Counted from the first letter of the stretch, positions 8,116 through 17,778 are shown. The stretch: 64,000 nucleotides of DNA from an uncultured Erysipelotrichaceae bacterium (GCA_949744505.1 CATJXY010000017.1:48079-112078); one strand, 5' to 3'. Numbers and translations are program-made. Notes: generated from the sequence alone by a model not told the origin.

Positions 8116-8487
8116 GTGAAAAAGAAAAACAGAGTAAAGAAAGCACAGGAATTTCAGACAATAATCGGCAATCGATGTTTTGAATCCTGCAAGAGTATGG
8201 CTGTCTATGTCAAAGAAAGAGCGGAAGAGGAAACACGAATCGGAATTTCCGTATCGAAAAAGATGGGATGTGCTGTAGAGCGAAACAAAATCAAAAGACA
8301 ACTTAGAATGATGATTCATGAGTGTATTTTGATTCATGATGATTTGGATTACATTATTTTAGTTCGTGCAGGATTTAAAGAACAATCTTATCAAGAAAAC
8401 AAAAAAGACTTGGAAAGATGCGTAAAAAAAGTTAAAATAAGAATAAGGTTGCGACAAAATGAGGAGATCAAAAATGAAAAAGTATAA
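8116..8487 (+). CDS. rnpA: Ribonuclease P protein component
   Basis: 123 residues, usual length. It binds the RNase P RNA for 5' maturation of tRNA precursors. ESCKSMAVYVKERAEEETRIGISVSKKMG, then RNKIKRQLRMMIHE, is the conserved RNR-type basic helix of the family. The start is GTG at 8116 after AAAGAGG. The last 14 bases overlap the yidC start, implying translational coupling. Confidence 0.95.
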   Translation: MKKKNRVKKAQEFQTIIGNRCFESCKSMAVYVKERAEEETRIGISVSKKMGCAVERNKIKRQLRMMIHECILIHDDLDYIILVRAGFKEQSYQENKKDLERCVKKVKIRIRLRQNEEIKNEKV

Positions 8488-9343
8488 AAGTAAATTCCTA
8501 TTGGTAGCAGGGGCAATCCTGATGCTGATGTCTATGACAGGATGTAAGAACCCAACAGATGCAGAGGGGAATGTCAAATTAATTACAACAGCTTCAACAT
8601 TTGGTGAAGTATTTAAAGAAGATAACTGGTTCCAAGGATTGTTTGTTTATCCGATGTCTCAGGCAATGAATTATCTTGCCCCGATCATCGGTGCTGTTGG
8701 AGCAATTGCGGTTGTTACCGCATTGGTTCAGTTAATTGTCTTTTTATTGACAAGGAAATCAACAGTTGCTTCACAAAGAATGCAATTGATTCAACCTGAA
8801 ATGCAGAAAATTCAGAAAAAGTATGAAGGAAAGAAAGATGAAGTATCACAAATGAAGATGGCTCAGGAAATGCAGGCTCTTTATAAAAAATATGATATCA
8901 ATCCATTATCTTCATTCAGCATGCTTTTACAACTTCCGATTATTTTTGCAATATTCTTGGCAGTACAGCGATGCGATGCAATTGTTCATGGTTCATTCTT
9001 AGGATTGTCTTTGGAACAAAGTCCATGGAACGGAATGAAAGAAGGACAATGGTTATACATTGTTTTATTCGGAGTGATGATCGTAGCACAGATGGCCTCT
9101 ATGATGTTGCCACAATGGCTCGCAAAACAGAAAGCAATGAAAGCCGGAAAGAAAGCACCAGATAAGAATCCGATGATGAGTAGTATGTATATGTCAATGG
9201 GATTGATTTTGCTTATCTCTATTATGTGGCCAACTGCAATGGTTGTTTACTGGATCGTTTCATCCCTTGTTAATATTATTAAGACTTTATCAATTCAAAT
9301 GCTTTATCTTGATAAAGATCCGGTTGGTAAGAAAGGAAAGTAG
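8474..9343 (+). CDS. yidC: Membrane protein insertase YidC/OxaA/SpoIIIJ, lipoprotein form
   Basis: 289 residues. An N-terminal lipoprotein signal ends at LMSMTGC (Cys24), as in Gram-positive SpoIIIJ/YqjG. The conserved core follows: FVYPMSQAMNYLAPIIG, the cytoplasmic hairpin RMQLIQPEMQKIQKKYEGK, and NPLSSFSMLLQLPIIFAIF, with five membrane segments. It inserts proteins into the membrane with or without SecYEG. I prefer ATG 8474, seven bases after GAGGAG, to the ATG at 8459, which lacks a ribosome site and would spoil the signal. Coupled to rnpA and followed by jag. Confidence 0.95.
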   Translation: MKKYKSKFLLVAGAILMLMSMTGCKNPTDAEGNVKLITTASTFGEVFKEDNWFQGLFVYPMSQAMNYLAPIIGAVGAIAVVTALVQLIVFLLTRKSTVASQRMQLIQPEMQKIQKKYEGKKDEVSQMKMAQEMQALYKKYDINPLSSFSMLLQLPIIFAIFLAVQRCDAIVHGSFLGLSLEQSPWNGMKEGQWLYIVLFGVMIVAQMASMMLPQWLAKQKAMKAGKKAPDKNPMMSSMYMSMGLILLISIMWPTAMVVYWIVSSLVNIIKTLSIQMLYLDKDPVGKKGK

Positions 9344-9351
9344 TTTTATCC

Positions 9352-9969
9352 ATGAAAAAGTATACAGGAAAGAATTTAGAAGAAGTATTGGAACTCGTTG
9401 CAAATGAAAAAGGTGTTTCTAAAGAAGAACTCACATATGAAGTATTAGAAGAGAAAAAAGGAATCTTGGGAATCGGAGCTTCAGTGACGATTCAGGCATA
9501 TTGCCTTAATGATGTCAAAGAGTTTATTTTCGATTATTTGGGAAATTTCTTTACTAATTTGAATCAGGATATTGAAATTGAGATTTTGCAAAATGGAGAA
9601 GAATTTAAAGTTGTCTTAAATGCTGAAAATAATGCGATTCTTATCGGAAAAGGCGGACAAACTTTACAGGCAATTAATACAGTTGTAAGAGGCGCTGTAA
9701 ATTCTCATTTTAAAAGAAGATTTCATCTTTTAGTCGATGTCAATGGTTATAAAGATGATCGTTATGCAAAAGTAAAATCAATGGCTATTCGTGTTGCTAA
9801 AACAGTTCAACGCACAAAAGTAGATGCTTTACTTGATCCAATGCCAAATGATGAAAGAAAGGTAATCCACCAAACACTATCACAAATGAAGAATATTCGT
9901 ACGGAGAGTGAAGGGGAAGGAAAAAACAGAAGGCTTAGAATTCTCTATGATGGGAAAGACTCTGAATAA
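9352..9969 (+). CDS. jag: Jag/KhpB RNA-binding protein (Jag-N, KH, R3H)
   Basis: 205 residues in three parts: Jag-N (1-50, YTGKNLEEVLELVANEKGVS), a type II KH domain (about 75-150, with AILIGKGGQTLQAIN as the GxxG loop), and R3H (about 150-205, with NDERKVIHQTLSQMKNIRTESEGEGKNRR). KhpB with KhpA binds RNA and affects cell elongation and division in streptococci. It is nine bases after yidC, the standard partner order. A terminator ends the operon at 9980. Confidence 0.93.
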   Translation: MKKYTGKNLEEVLELVANEKGVSKEELTYEVLEEKKGILGIGASVTIQAYCLNDVKEFIFDYLGNFFTNLNQDIEIEILQNGEEFKVVLNAENNAILIGKGGQTLQAINTVVRGAVNSHFKRRFHLLVDVNGYKDDRYAKVKSMAIRVAKTVQRTKVDALLDPMPNDERKVIHQTLSQMKNIRTESEGEGKNRRLRILYDGKDSE

Positions 9970-9979
9970 TTAAATCTTA

Positions 9980-10012
9980 AAGGAAGGACGTAAAAATCCT
10001 TCCTTTTATTTT
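9980..10012 (+). terminator. Terminator of the rpmH-rnpA-yidC-jag operon
   Basis: AAGGAAGGA (9980-9988) pairs with TCCTTCCTT (9997-10005), 9 bp with an 8-base loop, then TTATTTT. Confidence 0.85.
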
Positions 10013-10021
10013 GAAGATTGC

Positions 10022-10088
10022 AAAAAAGTGTTACTAATGAAAAAATAATCGTTTTTTGTACAAAAAACCTGTCTAATAACACTTTTTT
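10022..10088. repeat. Nested inverted repeats upstream of the adhesin gene
   Basis: Outer arms AAAAAAGTGTTA (10022-10033) and TAACACTTTTTT (10077-10088) are perfect 12-bp inverted repeats. Inside is a perfect 18-base palindrome at 10051-10068 (GTTTTTTGTACAAAAAAC). TTACTAATGAAAAA occurs within the left part (10031-10044) and again at 10149-10162. The region lies after the jag terminator and before the adhesin promoter region; it could be a regulator site, a second terminator or an mRNA structure. Confidence 0.6.
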
Positions 10089-10205
10089 TAAAAACGAGAT
10101 TTCATTCATCTTGACCTGAATCATGTATGTATTTATAATAAAAAAGCATTACTAATGAAAAATTGATGGCGATTTGATCTGTGCTATATAAAAGGAGGCG
10201 CGAGT

Positions 10206-13200
10206 ATGAAAAAAGATATTTTAAATCGTCTTATTCACAAGGGCTCTATTTGTGCTTTGTGTTTATTTATGGTTTTCTCAGCGTTGCAAATAAATGTGTT
10301 TGCGGAAAATGAAGAGGAAACAGGATTGTGTGAACATCATACGGTTCACACAGATGAATGCGGGTATCAAGAAGGGTCAGAAGAAATTCCGTGTAATCAC
10401 ATATGTGATGAAGAATGCTACGAAATTGTTATAGATTGTGTGATGGACGATCAAAATGATGGAATTGAATCTACAGAAGAGAGTTTAGAACATATCTGTA
10501 CAGAGGAAAGTGGATGTATTAAAAAGGTAAATAATTGTGTTCATGTGCATGATGAAACATGTGGATATCAAGTGGCTATAGAACCTTCCCCTTGCAACTA
10601 TGTTTGTACTGAATGTATCCAAGATGCGAAGGTTGTTTCTTCTTGGAAATGGGTGGATCCTGAAGAAATGTTGGTATGGGATGAAAATTCTCGTATTTGG
10701 GGACTTGGACTTCCGGGAACGAATGCAGATAATCTTTTGACAGGGGAGCTTTTGAGTGAATTCTTGCCAAAAGAAGTTGAAGTGGAAATGAAGAATGGGG
10801 ATGTAAGAATTCTTCCGTTAACTTGGGATCTTTCTTCCTATCCTTTTGCCGGTGCATGGAGCGGTACTTATACAGTAACAGCTTCTATTCCGGATGAATT
10901 TGTATTAAGTTCAGATGCAAGTTCTCTTTGTGTTGTCATTTCTTTGGGTGGCGGAACAACAATGGCATTGCTTACAGAAGAACAGTTAAAAAGTCATATT
11001 GTTTCCGATGTGGTCTCAGAGATTGACGGAGTACAAGTTAATTTGTTTGATTATTGGGTCTTGACTGAAAATCCAAAAGCTCCAAACGGAGATATTTTGA
11101 CTAAGTCAGATAGGCATATTCGTCAAAAACCGAGTGCGTGGGGTAATACAGCGAATTATTCTGCTTCAGCGGATTGGTGGAATGGTATCAACAAGAATCA
11201 TTTACTTATTTTTGGTGATGGTGTAATTCATGCCGGTTTGTGGAATAAAGGGGCAGGAGAAGGAACGGATTATGGTTTGGCTTATGCCGGTATGGAAGGA
11301 ATAGTGCAACCGCTACTAGAAGATGGATATCCGCTTGTGAATACTTCATTAGCTAGAAAACTTCTTAATGGGATAACAGATCCGACTGATCCGAATTATC
11401 GTAATTATGAATTGATCGGTGATTATAAACTTGCCGGAGATCATATTAATTCTGCACAGATAGGCGGTGCTTATCCAAATGAGGGAAGCGATATTCAGAA
11501 TTTAAGCAATACATTGATTTCTCTTTGGGAAAACGGAACAGGGAAAAGTATTGCTACAGGAAAAGAATCTTTAGCTTATCTATTTGATCCGAATGTTGAA
11601 GACACGTATAAGAAAACATATCAAAATATTTTGGGATTATTCCAGATTGATGATGATGGATATTATTACTATAATATGCGAGAGAATTTTGCGGAATTTA
11701 AGCAAGAATCTAGTGCAACTAAAAATGGTAATAGTGATGGTCGTTTTGTTTTATATGATGCTCCTGCAACATTGCGTTCAGATGGCACAAATAGTGTCGG
11801 AAACTTTTTTCCATTTAATAAAGGAACAGAAGTATTTGACGGAATAGCGGCAGATGGATCTTTGACGAGTGCGGTTGCTTGTTCGAGCAATGCGGTCAAT
11901 CACCATATGGGAATGACGGTCAATGTAGATTTCCGTCAGCCGATCAATGGAATGATCAATATGGGAGCACAGAATAGACCAATGACATTTAGCTTTTCCG
12001 GAGATGATGATGTTTGGATTTATATTGATGATGTTTTGGTATTGGATCTGGGTGGAGTGCATAGTGAAATCTATGGTATCATTGATTTTGCGAGTGGAAA
12101 TGTTTTAATCGGACAGAGTTTTAAAACAAAAGGAATCCCTGATTATGATCCGCAGCATCCGGAAAATACGGAAGATCTTGTTTCAATGACGACACTTCGC
12201 GAACTTTACCGTGCTGCCGGAAAAGAAAATGAAATGAATTGGAATGGAAATACATTTGCCAGTAACAGTGACCATCATTTAAAAATGTTCTATTTGGAAA
12301 GAGGAAATTATGATTCCAGTCTTTCATTAAGATTTAACTTACAGCCTCGTTTATATCAACAAATTAAAAAGGTGGATCAGAACGGAGATCCGATCAATGG
12401 GGTTGAATTTAAACTGTATGAAGCAAAAGTTGAACAAACAGAGTCAGGAACAAGTTATTCAATCAAAGATGAAACAAAACCTCTTGCGACTTTAGTTACA
12501 GGAAAAACAGCATTGAATGAAGAACTTGAAAAAGGAAATGCTTTATTTGAAGAAATGGATTCTTCCGGAGCATATCGACCGTTTAATTTTGCGGATAGAT
12601 GGAATGATGAAGGGATTAAATATTATATATTAAAAGAACAGAATACACCGAAAGGATATCGTCCGATTCCGGTTGATATCATTTTGGAATATAATCCGGA
12701 GTCAACGATGTTAAGAGTTGTCAATCGGTATATTACAGGGGCTTATGCAAGTTTTACATCAACAATTACCGGAAACAGCAAGATTACTTATGGTAGTTTT
12801 GATACAGGTTCCGGGGCAATTGAGCCAAGTGATGTAAATGTAACCGAGCAAAAACAAAAAGATGGTTTGGTTATTGCGATTCCGATGATGTGGCAAGAAA
12901 ATTTCGGCGAAAGCGGAAAATGGACAGCTTTGTATGGAAGTAATACCGGTGGTTTGGGGGCAATTACTCCTCAAGATAGAACCGCTGTTTCTTGGCGAAA
13001 AGCTGTATTAACTGCTGTTTTACATCAGTGTTCGGATGAAAATGAAAGAACACCAAGCTGGTATTTATCTTGGAATGATGAAACGAAGCGATTGGAAGGA
13101 AGTTTGAATGATTTACCTGGAAGAGCTGATCGATATCAGTTAAATAATACAGTTGATCCGGATATGAAAATGGTTTATATGTTGATTGACCCGGAGGTCT

Positions 13201-15077
13201 TTACGACATTAAACATCAAAGAAACGACTGCTGAAGGTCGTTATGAAGCATTAGGAACTTATGTTTTGAATCGCTTGAATAATGGTGATTCAATGGATCA
13301 GATTGTGGATACGATTTATCAAATAAAACCAGATCCTATAGCAACAGGGGATGGATTTGATACACGTGGAATTAGCTTTTTGAACGTAGATCAGTTTATA
13401 CGAAACTTCCGTTCGTTGATCTATATCCCGAATGAACAAAGAGAATTGCGAGTTTGGAAAATCGATCAAGATGGGAAAGGGCTTAACGGGGCAGAATTTT
13501 CACTATATGATAATCCTGAATGTAAGGGTACTCCGGCAGCGGTTGGAACAACGGATACAGTAGATGGATTAGATGGTACTTTAATTTTTGCACCATATGA
13601 CCATACTGCACACGGACATGCTAAAATGGAGTGGGCTTCTTCTGCCAATGAAGTGTATTATCTGAAAGAAACAAAAGCACCGGATGGATATGAAGTCAAT
13701 CCGGAAGTGGTTCGGGTTATTGTCGGAATTTATTCTATTTATGCAGACGCAGGAAAAGCAGATGATGGAATTAAGGTCATGGCCGGAGTTGGTAAATTGA
13801 CACAAACCATGGTTAAATATGCAGCGGACGAAAATGTTAATATTACACTTCGAGATATTACTGCCGTTGCACAAAGTCAAAATAGTGGTCAATTTGATTT
13901 GAACGGATGGAAAGATATCTGTTTGGATGGAACACAAGTAGAGCGAATCATGAATCTTCATTATGGTATCAATGCCATGGTGGATTATGGTTTACATGAT
14001 GAAGATGGTGGTAAAAACTTATATCCGTTCTTTGTGGCAGATACCGGATTTATTCGTGCTCGTGTTGAACAAAACTATGATGCACTTAAAAATACACAAG
14101 AGTTAAATGGTGCTAAGCCGGCTTATACTGATGATGATACAAATAATGCAAGTAAAGATTATGTAGAAGAAGATATAACAAGTTTGTTTAGCTTATTGAA
14201 TATAGTAGTCGTTACGGATCAAAGCAAAGTTGAGACAAGAACCGGACAGTTGATGGTTGGTAAAAAAGTGCTTGGTAGTGGATTGACGGAAAGTGATTAT
14301 ACACGTAATTTTGATTTCAAGATCACTTTGAAAGATAAAGCAGGAAATCCATTGACCGGAAAATATTATTTCTACGGAACTGACAAATCCGGATATTTAG
14401 AAAGCGGTGAAGTCATTCCATTCCACCATGATGAAAGTATTATAATCATGGGTATTCCGGAAGGAACGACTTGGAGTGTTGAAGAGCTAAATCATGAAGA
14501 TTGGTTTGTAAATCCGGAAAGTGGAATTTTAAAAGGAGAAATTCTTTATAACCAAACAGCAGAGGCCTCTTTTATCAATAGTAAAACAAAAGAAGTATTT
14601 GAAAATATCGGAAATTTATCTGTTAGAAAAACTGTTGAGGGAGATAAAGGAGACTTAAATAAAGAATTTACCTTTACGATTGTCTTACAACAAGAAAACG
14701 GTGCAACATTACCACTGTCATATTCTTATGAGGGTGATAAGCAAGGAACTTTGAGAAGTGGAGATCAAATAACTTTAAAACATGGGCAGAGTATTACAAT
14801 CAAAGGATTGCCGGCCGGTACAAAATATACAGTTACAGAGGTAGAGGCAAATCAGGATGGTTATTCAACATCTATTTACAATGCAATCGGAGTTATTGAG
14901 AAGAATAAAACTGCTGAAGCTTCTTTTGTGAACAGAAAAGGAGTTGTGACAACGGATAAAGGGACAGATGTTCCGGATACCGGGGATCATTCTCATACCA
15001 GAAGCATGAGTTATTTGTTTATACTTTCAGCTATTTGCTTGAGTATCTTAACAATGAAGAAAAAGAAATTTATTTAA
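10206..15077 (+). CDS. Large sortase-anchored adhesin with fibro-slime, SpaA and DUF7601-type domains
   Basis: 1623 residues. A signal peptide (1-31) precedes a Cys/His-rich segment (38-135) with two repeats of the form CxHxHxxxCGY...PCNxxC. Residues about 590-680 hold a fibro-slime/PA14-like domain (FSGDDDVWIYIDDVLVLDLG). Two SpaA/Cna-B prealbumin domains begin near 716 (IKKVDQNGDPINGVEFKLYE) and 1080 (WKIDQDGKGLNGAEFSLYD), each with an E-box-like LKETKAPDGYE or LKEQNTPKGYR, expected to form isopeptide bonds. Two DUF7601-like repeats follow near 1347 and 1468. The end is VPDTGD, a hydrophobic stretch and KKKKF, a variant LPXTG sorting signal. No sortase gene is in the window. Probably a surface adhesin or pilin-like stalk. 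GGAGG ribosome site. Confidence 0.88.
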   Translation: MKKDILNRLIHKGSICALCLFMVFSALQINVFAENEEETGLCEHHTVHTDECGYQEGSEEIPCNHICDEECYEIVIDCVMDDQNDGIESTEESLEHICTEESGCIKKVNNCVHVHDETCGYQVAIEPSPCNYVCTECIQDAKVVSSWKWVDPEEMLVWDENSRIWGLGLPGTNADNLLTGELLSEFLPKEVEVEMKNGDVRILPLTWDLSSYPFAGAWSGTYTVTASIPDEFVLSSDASSLCVVISLGGGTTMALLTEEQLKSHIVSDVVSEIDGVQVNLFDYWVLTENPKAPNGDILTKSDRHIRQKPSAWGNTANYSASADWWNGINKNHLLIFGDGVIHAGLWNKGAGEGTDYGLAYAGMEGIVQPLLEDGYPLVNTSLARKLLNGITDPTDPNYRNYELIGDYKLAGDHINSAQIGGAYPNEGSDIQNLSNTLISLWENGTGKSIATGKESLAYLFDPNVEDTYKKTYQNILGLFQIDDDGYYYYNMRENFAEFKQESSATKNGNSDGRFVLYDAPATLRSDGTNSVGNFFPFNKGTEVFDGIAADGSLTSAVACSSNAVNHHMGMTVNVDFRQPINGMINMGAQNRPMTFSFSGDDDVWIYIDDVLVLDLGGVHSEIYGIIDFASGNVLIGQSFKTKGIPDYDPQHPENTEDLVSMTTLRELYRAAGKENEMNWNGNTFASNSDHHLKMFYLERGNYDSSLSLRFNLQPRLYQQIKKVDQNGDPINGVEFKLYEAKVEQTESGTSYSIKDETKPLATLVTGKTALNEELEKGNALFEEMDSSGAYRPFNFADRWNDEGIKYYILKEQNTPKGYRPIPVDIILEYNPESTMLRVVNRYITGAYASFTSTITGNSKITYGSFDTGSGAIEPSDVNVTEQKQKDGLVIAIPMMWQENFGESGKWTALYGSNTGGLGAITPQDRTAVSWRKAVLTAVLHQCSDENERTPSWYLSWNDETKRLEGSLNDLPGRADRYQLNNTVDPDMKMVYMLIDPEVFTTLNIKETTAEGRYEALGTYVLNRLNNGDSMDQIVDTIYQIKPDPIATGDGFDTRGISFLNVDQFIRNFRSLIYIPNEQRELRVWKIDQDGKGLNGAEFSLYDNPECKGTPAAVGTTDTVDGLDGTLIFAPYDHTAHGHAKMEWASSANEVYYLKETKAPDGYEVNPEVVRVIVGIYSIYADAGKADDGIKVMAGVGKLTQTMVKYAADENVNITLRDITAVAQSQNSGQFDLNGWKDICLDGTQVERIMNLHYGINAMVDYGLHDEDGGKNLYPFFVADTGFIRARVEQNYDALKNTQELNGAKPAYTDDDTNNASKDYVEEDITSLFSLLNIVVVTDQSKVETRTGQLMVGKKVLGSGLTESDYTRNFDFKITLKDKAGNPLTGKYYFYGTDKSGYLESGEVIPFHHDESIIIMGIPEGTTWSVEELNHEDWFVNPESGILKGEILYNQTAEASFINSKTKEVFENIGNLSVRKTVEGDKGDLNKEFTFTIVLQQENGATLPLSYSYEGDKQGTLRSGDQITLKHGQSITIKGLPAGTKYTVTEVEANQDGYSTSIYNAIGVIEKNKTAEASFVNRKGVVTTDKGTDVPDTGDHSHTRSMSYLFILSAICLSILTMKKKKFI

Positions 15078-15081
15078 AAAT

Positions 15082-15130
15082 AAGACCGAGATATATTCAC
15101 AAGGCAAATTGTGATAAGTCCGGTCTTTTA
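15082..15130 (+). terminator. Terminator after adhesin gene
   Basis: AAGACCG (15082-15088) pairs with CGGTCTT (15121-15127), with an inner TTCAC/GTGAT stem, then TTTA. Confidence 0.75.
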
Positions 15131-15230
15131 TAGTTTTCGAATAATTTGTATGGCTTATGAATCCTTAAGTAAATAAAGATAAGTTCGAGTAAATGTGTTA
15201 TAATGATTTCACTTTTCAGGAGGAAAAAAC

Positions 15231-15866
15231 ATGTCATTTGATTATAAAAAAGAATACAAAGAGTTCTATATGCCAAAAAATGTTCCGAATATAATTGAGA
15301 TTCCGCAAATGAATTATCTTGCGGTAAGAGGAAAAGGAAATCCGAATGAGGAAAACGGAGAATATAAGCATTCAATTGGTTTGTTGTATGCCATTGCGTT
15401 TACGATTAAAATGAGTTATAAAGGAACACATAAAATTAATGGATATTTTAGTTATGTTGTACCGCCACTCGAAGGTTTTTGGTGGCAGGAAAATATAAAG
15501 GGGATGGATTACAACAGAAAGGATGATTTGCAGTTTATATCTATTATAAGACTTCCTGATTTTGTGACAAAGAAAGATTTTGACTGGGCTATTGAAGAAG
15601 CGACAAAGAAGAAAAAACAAGATTTTTCAAAAGTTGAATTTTTAACCTATAATGAGGGAGTTTGTGTTCAGTGTATGCATATGGGGTCTTATGATGATGA
15701 GCCTGCAACTGTTAAAGTAATGCATGAATACATAGATCAACAAGGATACGAATTGGATATAACAGATACAAGATTTCATCATGAGATTTATTTAAGTGAT
15801 CCAAGAAAATGTGCTGTACAAAACTTAAAGACGGTAATTCGTCATCCAATCAAAAAAAGAGTATAA
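15231..15866 (+). CDS. GyrI-like small-molecule-binding domain protein
   Basis: 211 residues of the stand-alone GyrI-like type: EIPQMNYLAVRGKGNPNEENGEY near the start, MSYKG, YFSYVVPPLEGFWW, FLTYNEGVCVQCMHMGSYDDEPATV and DTRFHHEIYLSDPRK. These proteins share the effector-binding fold of the BmrR and Rob C-termini and bind or hydrolyse hydrophobic compounds; some members hydrolyse cyclopropanoid toxins. It has no DNA-binding domain. The aromatic residues and Glu of the pocket appear kept. A strong AGGAGG ribosome site, isolated between two terminators. Confidence 0.85.
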   Translation: MSFDYKKEYKEFYMPKNVPNIIEIPQMNYLAVRGKGNPNEENGEYKHSIGLLYAIAFTIKMSYKGTHKINGYFSYVVPPLEGFWWQENIKGMDYNRKDDLQFISIIRLPDFVTKKDFDWAIEEATKKKKQDFSKVEFLTYNEGVCVQCMHMGSYDDEPATVKVMHEYIDQQGYELDITDTRFHHEIYLSDPRKCAVQNLKTVIRHPIKKRV

Positions 15867-15876
15867 TCAATATAAA

Positions 15877-15915
15877 ATACCCTTTTGTAACAAACGAGGT
15901 GTTACAAAAGGGTAT
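15877..15915. terminator. Bidirectional terminator, perfect 16-bp stem
   Basis: Positions 15877-15892 and 15900-15915 are perfect 16-bp complements (ATACCCTTTTGTAACA and its reverse complement) around a seven-base loop. It lies between convergent genes and can serve both. Confidence 0.85.
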
Positions 15916-15930
15916 TTGTGTTATAAGATA

Positions 15931-16704
15931 TTAATTTATTTCAAGATATCGGTTCATAACAAATACGCTGACAAGATAGCAAATCAAGCATTGAATAAAG
16001 GATTGAATTCCATGAATCAAAGCGGCATTATACATGACATCTTCAACAAGACGAATGTTTTCTATGGCAGGAATACCGATGCGGTCAAAAATCATAGTAA
16101 TGAGAAAGAAAAGCACGATACCGATAGGAGTTTTATAAGATCGGATAATTGGGGTATTTACAAGAATAGCAATCATAAAAATCAACATGTAACAAGAGAT
16201 TAAAGATTCTAATGATAAAATCAATCCGGATGAAATCATGCTTTTTAGCGTAAATATTTCGTGGAAGCCTTCCAGTGCCATTTCATAACGAATAAAAGCA
16301 TTCGCCATTTCCAATCCGGAATAAAGTTCTTTCACACTAATACCACTGCGCAGTGTTACTAAAAGAGAAAGGATGAGGATACCCCCGATTAAAACTAATA
16401 TAGTGATACATAGCCAAAGGATAGCGGATAAAAATTTAGATGCTAACAAAACAGATCCTTTATATGGTAAAGTATGACTCAAATATCCTTCTTTGGTAAA
16501 CATAGACTTACAGAAATTAACGATAATGTTTATAAAAACAGAAATCATAATCGCAACAGATGAGATTCCTAATACCGGGATAAAGATATTTTGTAGCGCA
16601 TTTGATGCAAAAGGTGCGATGATGCAGAACAGAAGATAAAACAAATAAGTATGGAAGTAACTGCGATAGTTTCCGAGTAATTCAAATTTTAGTAGTTTTA
16701 ACAT
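15931..16704 (-). CDS. ABC-2 type transporter permease (YtrA-operon type)
   Basis: 257 residues with about six membrane segments. The first residues KLLKFELLGNYRSYFHTYLF and the GYLSHTLPYKGSVLLASKFL motif are typical of ABC-2 permeases linked to YtrA-family regulators in Firmicutes, where the lantibiotic- or cell-wall-stress-responsive exporter is built from one ATPase and one or two permeases. It overlaps the ATPase gene by seven bases, so the two are translated together. Substrate unknown; antimicrobial peptide or envelope stress is a guess from family behaviour. Confidence 0.8.
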   Translation of the reverse strand: MLKLLKFELLGNYRSYFHTYLFYLLFCIIAPFASNALQNIFIPVLGISSVAIMISVFINIIVNFCKSMFTKEGYLSHTLPYKGSVLLASKFLSAILWLCITILVLIGGILILSLLVTLRSGISVKELYSGLEMANAFIRYEMALEGFHEIFTLKSMISSGLILSLESLISCYMLIFMIAILVNTPIIRSYKTPIGIVLFFLITMIFDRIGIPAIENIRLVEDVMYNAALIHGIQSFIQCLICYLVSVFVMNRYLEIN

Positions 16705-17402
16705 TTAAATACCTCCCTGAAAGTTTCATCTACTGACTTTCCTGTTTCATTTCTTAATTCTTCACAATTTTTCTGAAGAACAACTTCTCCATTCTTTAAA
16801 AAGATAATTTCATCAAAGATTTTTTCTATATCACTTATTAAATGGGTTGAAATAAGTAAACAAGAGTTTTCGTTATAATTTTTGAGAATGATATCTAATA
16901 TTAATTCTCTGGCAGCAGGGTCTACACCTCCGAGCGGTTCATCCAGTATATAGAATTGTGCCTTTCTTGACATAACAAGTGCCAACTGAAACTTTTCTTT
17001 CATTCCTTTTGAACAACTTTTGATTTTCAGGTTTGGATCGAGTCCAAGACGATCTAAGAGGGTCATACATAATGCCCAATCAAAATCTTGATAATGGTCT
17101 CTGAATAAATTCAGAGCATCTTTGATTTTCATCCATTCTTGAAAATAAGGTTCATCAGGCAGATAAGAAATCATACTTTTGGAAACTTCATTTGGAAGTT
17201 GCCCATCAATTAAACATGTACCTTGATAGCTTCTTAATAACCCGTTGATAATTTTGATCATTGTTGTTTTTCCACTACCATTAGGTCCGAGAAGACCGAT
17301 GATTTTTCCTGTTTCCAATTTTACATTCACATTTGAAAGAGCTTGTTTTGAACCATAGGACTTACTCACATTTTCAAATTCAATGCATTTTTTATCGTTC
17401 AT
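16698..17402 (-). CDS. ABC transporter ATP-binding protein
   Basis: 234 residues, a complete nucleotide-binding domain: Walker A GLLGPNGSGKTT (about residue 35), Q-loop region SYLPDEPYF, a degenerate signature CSKGMKEKFQLA in place of LSGGQ, Walker B FYILDEPLGGVD, and switch His in LLISTHLIS. The SKGM signature is usual in the YtrB/EcsA-like group that pairs with ABC-2 permeases. It overlaps both neighbours, forming a three-gene minus-strand operon under the YtrA-type regulator. Confidence 0.93.
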   Translation of the reverse strand: MNDKKCIEFENVSKSYGSKQALSNVNVKLETGKIIGLLGPNGSGKTTMIKIINGLLRSYQGTCLIDGQLPNEVSKSMISYLPDEPYFQEWMKIKDALNLFRDHYQDFDWALCMTLLDRLGLDPNLKIKSCSKGMKEKFQLALVMSRKAQFYILDEPLGGVDPAARELILDIILKNYNENSCLLISTHLISDIEKIFDEIIFLKNGEVVLQKNCEELRNETGKSVDETFREVFKC

Positions 17403-17763
17403 AATATTTCTCCTTTACTTGCTCTAAAAGCTGAGGGATATCATTTTCTTTATATCCCAATTCATTCAATTCATTTATAAAATCACATATTACTTTTTCA
17501 GTCATCTTAAATCGAAGATTATTTATTCGATTTTCATCGGCACAGACATAACGTCCACTTGTTCTTTCTGATTTTACTAAGTCTTCTTTTTCTAACTCCT
17601 GAAAAGTTCTTTGAATTGTATTCGGATTGACCGCATAAGTTTGAGCCAATTCTCGAACACTGCTTAATTTGTCGTTTGGTTTTAATTTCCCAGTTATAAT
17701 TTGTTTTTTAATATCATCCATTACTTGTAGATAAATAGGAATATTAGAATCAAAATTCTTCAT
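17392..17763 (-). CDS. GntR family transcriptional regulator, YtrA subfamily
   Basis: 123 residues: an N-terminal winged helix (IPIYLQVMDDIKKQIITGKL, LSSVRELAQTYAVNPNTIQRTFQELEKE) and a short helical tail of about 50 residues with no ligand domain, the mark of the YtrA subfamily. It overlaps the ATPase gene by 11 bases. It almost certainly represses its own operon through the perfect dyad at 17779-17800 just upstream of its start. Confidence 0.93.
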   Translation of the reverse strand: MKNFDSNIPIYLQVMDDIKKQIITGKLKPNDKLSSVRELAQTYAVNPNTIQRTFQELEKEDLVKSERTSGRYVCADENRINNLRFKMTEKVICDFINELNELGYKENDIPQLLEQVKEKYYER

Positions 17764-17778
17764 AATTCCTCCCTTCTA

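Noticed and set aside
10576..10857. Antisense frames in the adhesin gene.
   Set aside because: No expression signals; explained by codon bias of the sense strand.
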